Shown here one piece after another: positions 5,745 to 6,878 of a stretch of DNA of 6,878 nucleotides. Positions within the stretch are counted from its first letter, which is position 1, and each line of letters starts with the position of its first letter. The notes under the pieces are model-generated. The model was given only the letters and a program-made list of their open reading frames with translations. It did not search any database and had not been told where the DNA came from. Made by a program: the position numbers and the translations under genes. Origin of the DNA: an uncultured Saprospiraceae bacterium (GTDB taxonomy: Bacteria; Bacteroidota; Bacteroidia; Chitinophagales; Saprospiraceae); contig CALDEO010000139.1 in assembly GCA_937942465.1 (NCBI GenBank), positions 1 through 6,878 on the forward strand, in the 5' to 3' direction.

Positions 5745-6431
5745 ATGGCAAGCAAGGCAAAAATATTTTACGTTGAGGATGATACAACTTTGAGTTTTGT
5801 AACTCAAGACAATCTTGAAATACAAGGCTACGATGTAGTACATTTTGCCGATGGTCCATCTGCTATCGATGGATTTAAAAACGGAGAATATGACATCTGT
5901 GTTCTTGATGTAATGCTACCCGGTGTAGACGGCTATGAAGTTGCCAAAAACATCAGAGAGCTCAATAGCCAGATACCCATCATATTCCTCACTGCCAAGA
6001 GTATGAAAGAGGATCGTCTATTGGGTCTACGCCTAGGAGCAGATGACTATATGGTTAAGCCATTCAGCATAGAGGAGTTGATCCTTAAGATTGAGATATT
6101 CTTAAAACGTAAGTTCATCTCTAATGCTAGCACCAAAGTATTTACGGTTGGGAAGTACCGATTTAATCACGCCAACTTGACCCTAAGCCTAGACGGTGCC
6201 AAGGATCGCAAAATGACCCAAAAAGAAACTGATTTACTCAAAGTACTACTAGAACAGAAAAATACCGTCATCAAAAGAGAGCATATCCTAGAGCAAGTAT
6301 GGGGAGAGAACGACTACTTCCTAGGTAGAAGTCTAGATGTATTCATCAGTCGATTACGCAAATATTTATCAGAGGACAAGACTCTAAGTATAGAGAATAT
6401 CCACGGAGTAGGGTTTAGGTTGAATGGGTAG
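5745..6431 (+). CDS. OmpR-family response regulator transcription factor, RprY-like
   Basis: This 228-aa DNA-binding regulator is almost certainly phosphorylated by the kinase encoded 4 bp upstream. The receiver domain (5-121) has the acidic pocket Glu11, Asp12 and Asp13, phosphoacceptor Asp55 in VLDVMLPG, switch Thr83 and Lys105 in MVKPFS; all key residues are intact. A winged-helix domain follows (about 132-228), with MTQKETDLLKVLL (157-169), the recognition helix in GRSLDVFISRLRKYL (194-208) and the terminal hairpin GVGFRLNG (221-228). The IRELNSQIPIIFLTAKSMKE and WGENDYFLGRSLDVFISRL segments closely resemble Bacteroidota RprY. Its target genes cannot be told from the window. The ATG at 5745 leaves a normal-length receiver. 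Confidence 0.92.
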   Translation: MASKAKIFYVEDDTTLSFVTQDNLEIQGYDVVHFADGPSAIDGFKNGEYDICVLDVMLPGVDGYEVAKNIRELNSQIPIIFLTAKSMKEDRLLGLRLGADDYMVKPFSIEELILKIEIFLKRKFISNASTKVFTVGKYRFNHANLTLSLDGAKDRKMTQKETDLLKVLLEQKNTVIKREHILEQVWGENDYFLGRSLDVFISRLRKYLSEDKTLSIENIHGVGFRLNG

Positions 6432-6434
6432 GTC

Positions 6435-6468
6435 AGTACTTAGTACATAGTACTTAGATTGCTAAGTA
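6435..6468. repeat. Short direct and inverted repeat cluster after the response regulator
   Basis: AGTACTTAG occurs twice (6435-6443 and 6449-6457), 14 bp apart. TACTTAG (6451-6457) and CTAAGTA (6462-6468) form a perfect 7-bp inverted repeat with a 4-nt loop. It begins four bases after the regulator stop. No T-run follows, so it is not a classical terminator. It may be a REP-like intergenic element. Confidence 0.5.
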
Positions 6469-6503
6469 GGCGGGGATAGGTATTATGACTTTTGCAGTGA
6501 ATT

Positions 6504-6527
6504 CAAACGAATAGTTTGTTTTTATTT
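6504..6527 (+). terminator. Possible weak terminator of the two-component operon
   Basis: CAAAC (6504-6508) and GTTTG (6514-6518) form a 5-bp stem with a 5-nt loop, followed on the plus strand by TTTTTATTT. The stem is weak, but it is the only hairpin plus T-run between the regulator and the opposing ORF. Confidence 0.3.
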
Positions 6528-6615
6528 ATAGAATAAAACCAAATAGTAGCTCTTATCGAGTGGTAAATAGTAACCCATATAAGGACTTGATTTCTAGAAG
6601 TTCAGGTTTAGTTCA

Positions 6616-6878
6616 CTATTTTGTGTCCAATAGTAATAGGCTTAAATGATTTAAATGTTGCTTACTTTTTATCGCGGGGATTTTCATAACCGACCCACTA
6701 TATGATCCGCGACTTTCTTCGTACGATTTGATTTGAAAATCCTTGAGCTTCTTATAAATAGGTTCTAGTAAATCCTCCTCTGTTGATAAAATATCGATCA
6801 ATGCATCAGTCATGAGTTCTTCGGTTAGTTCATTTTCTTGGAGGTACAGAATACTTGGGTTGATACGGTTTAATTTAT
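6616..6878 (-). CDS. Unrecognised protein, C-terminal part (open at right edge)
   Basis: A minus-strand reading frame enters from the right edge and ends at TAG 6618-6616. It stays open for 87 codons, so the Met at 6813 is probably internal rather than the start. The visible part is polar and mostly helical in character: an acidic stretch with LTEELMTDALIDILSTEEDL, then a Lys/Ser-rich stretch with YEESRGSYSGSVMK, ending in a Leu-rich tail (LNHLSLLLLDTK). I see no catalytic motif, signal peptide or membrane segment and do not recognise a family. It faces the two-component operon convergently. That it is coding rests only on frame length and composition, so it could also be chance or the remnant of a decayed gene. 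Confidence 0.45.
   Translation of the reverse strand, partial: KLNRINPSILYLQENELTEELMTDALIDILSTEEDLLEPIYKKLKDFQIKSYEESRGSYSGSVMKIPAIKSKQHLNHLSLLLLDTK

Noticed and set aside
6485..6500. GACTTTTGCAG as a plus-strand promoter
   Set aside because: It misses the first T of TAnnTTTG, the nearest upstream TTG is about 25 bp away, and no gene follows on that strand before the weak terminator.

Overview
The window looks like an ordinary chromosomal stretch from a Bacteroidota bacterium. The evidence is a Bacteroidota-type HemD, a DUF4271 protein next to it, a sensor kinase/regulator pair resembling RprX/RprY, several TAnnTTTG (-7 type) promoter elements, and start regions without Shine-Dalgarno sequences. 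Base composition is moderately AT-rich. I see no CRISPR array, tRNA, rRNA, transposase, phage gene or recognisable defence system.

Layout. Positions 1-4104 hold five genes on the minus strand. In transcription order these are a DUF4271 membrane protein (4104-3175), uroporphyrinogen-III synthase hemD (3147-2356), a Nudix CoA pyrophosphatase-like hydrolase (about 2287-1613), a sorbosone-dehydrogenase-like PQQ beta-propeller protein (1587-427), and the N-terminus of a second glucose/sorbosone-dehydrogenase-like protein that runs off the left edge (261-1). Positions 4105-4471 are a 367-bp divergent intergenic region with several promoter-like elements. Positions 4472-6431 hold a plus-strand two-component pair, a HAMP-less sensor histidine kinase followed after 4 bp by an OmpR-family response regulator. 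Positions 6432-6615 are noncoding, with short repeats and a weak terminator. From 6616 to the right edge lies the C-terminal part of an unrecognised minus-strand ORF.

How the genes relate. DUF4271 and hemD are closely spaced and probably co-transcribed; I recall this pairing as common in Bacteroidota. A good minus-strand terminator (stem 2282-2303 plus T6) lies after hemD and overlaps the first codons of the longest Nudix reading frame, so that frame's TTG start at 2287 is doubtful. Nudix and the first dehydrogenase are 25 bp apart and probably form a second unit. The two dehydrogenases are separated by 165 bp that contain a possible weak terminator, a perfect 18-bp palindrome that could be an operator, and a possible promoter. 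The kinase and regulator form one operon.

The most interesting signals are non-coding. They are the double hairpin at the hemD/Nudix junction, the 18-bp palindrome before the second dehydrogenase, a -7 element so close to the DUF4271 start that its mRNA may be leaderless, and two facing perfect -7 elements inside an 11-bp inverted repeat in the divergent region. I did not find a convincing new multi-gene system.
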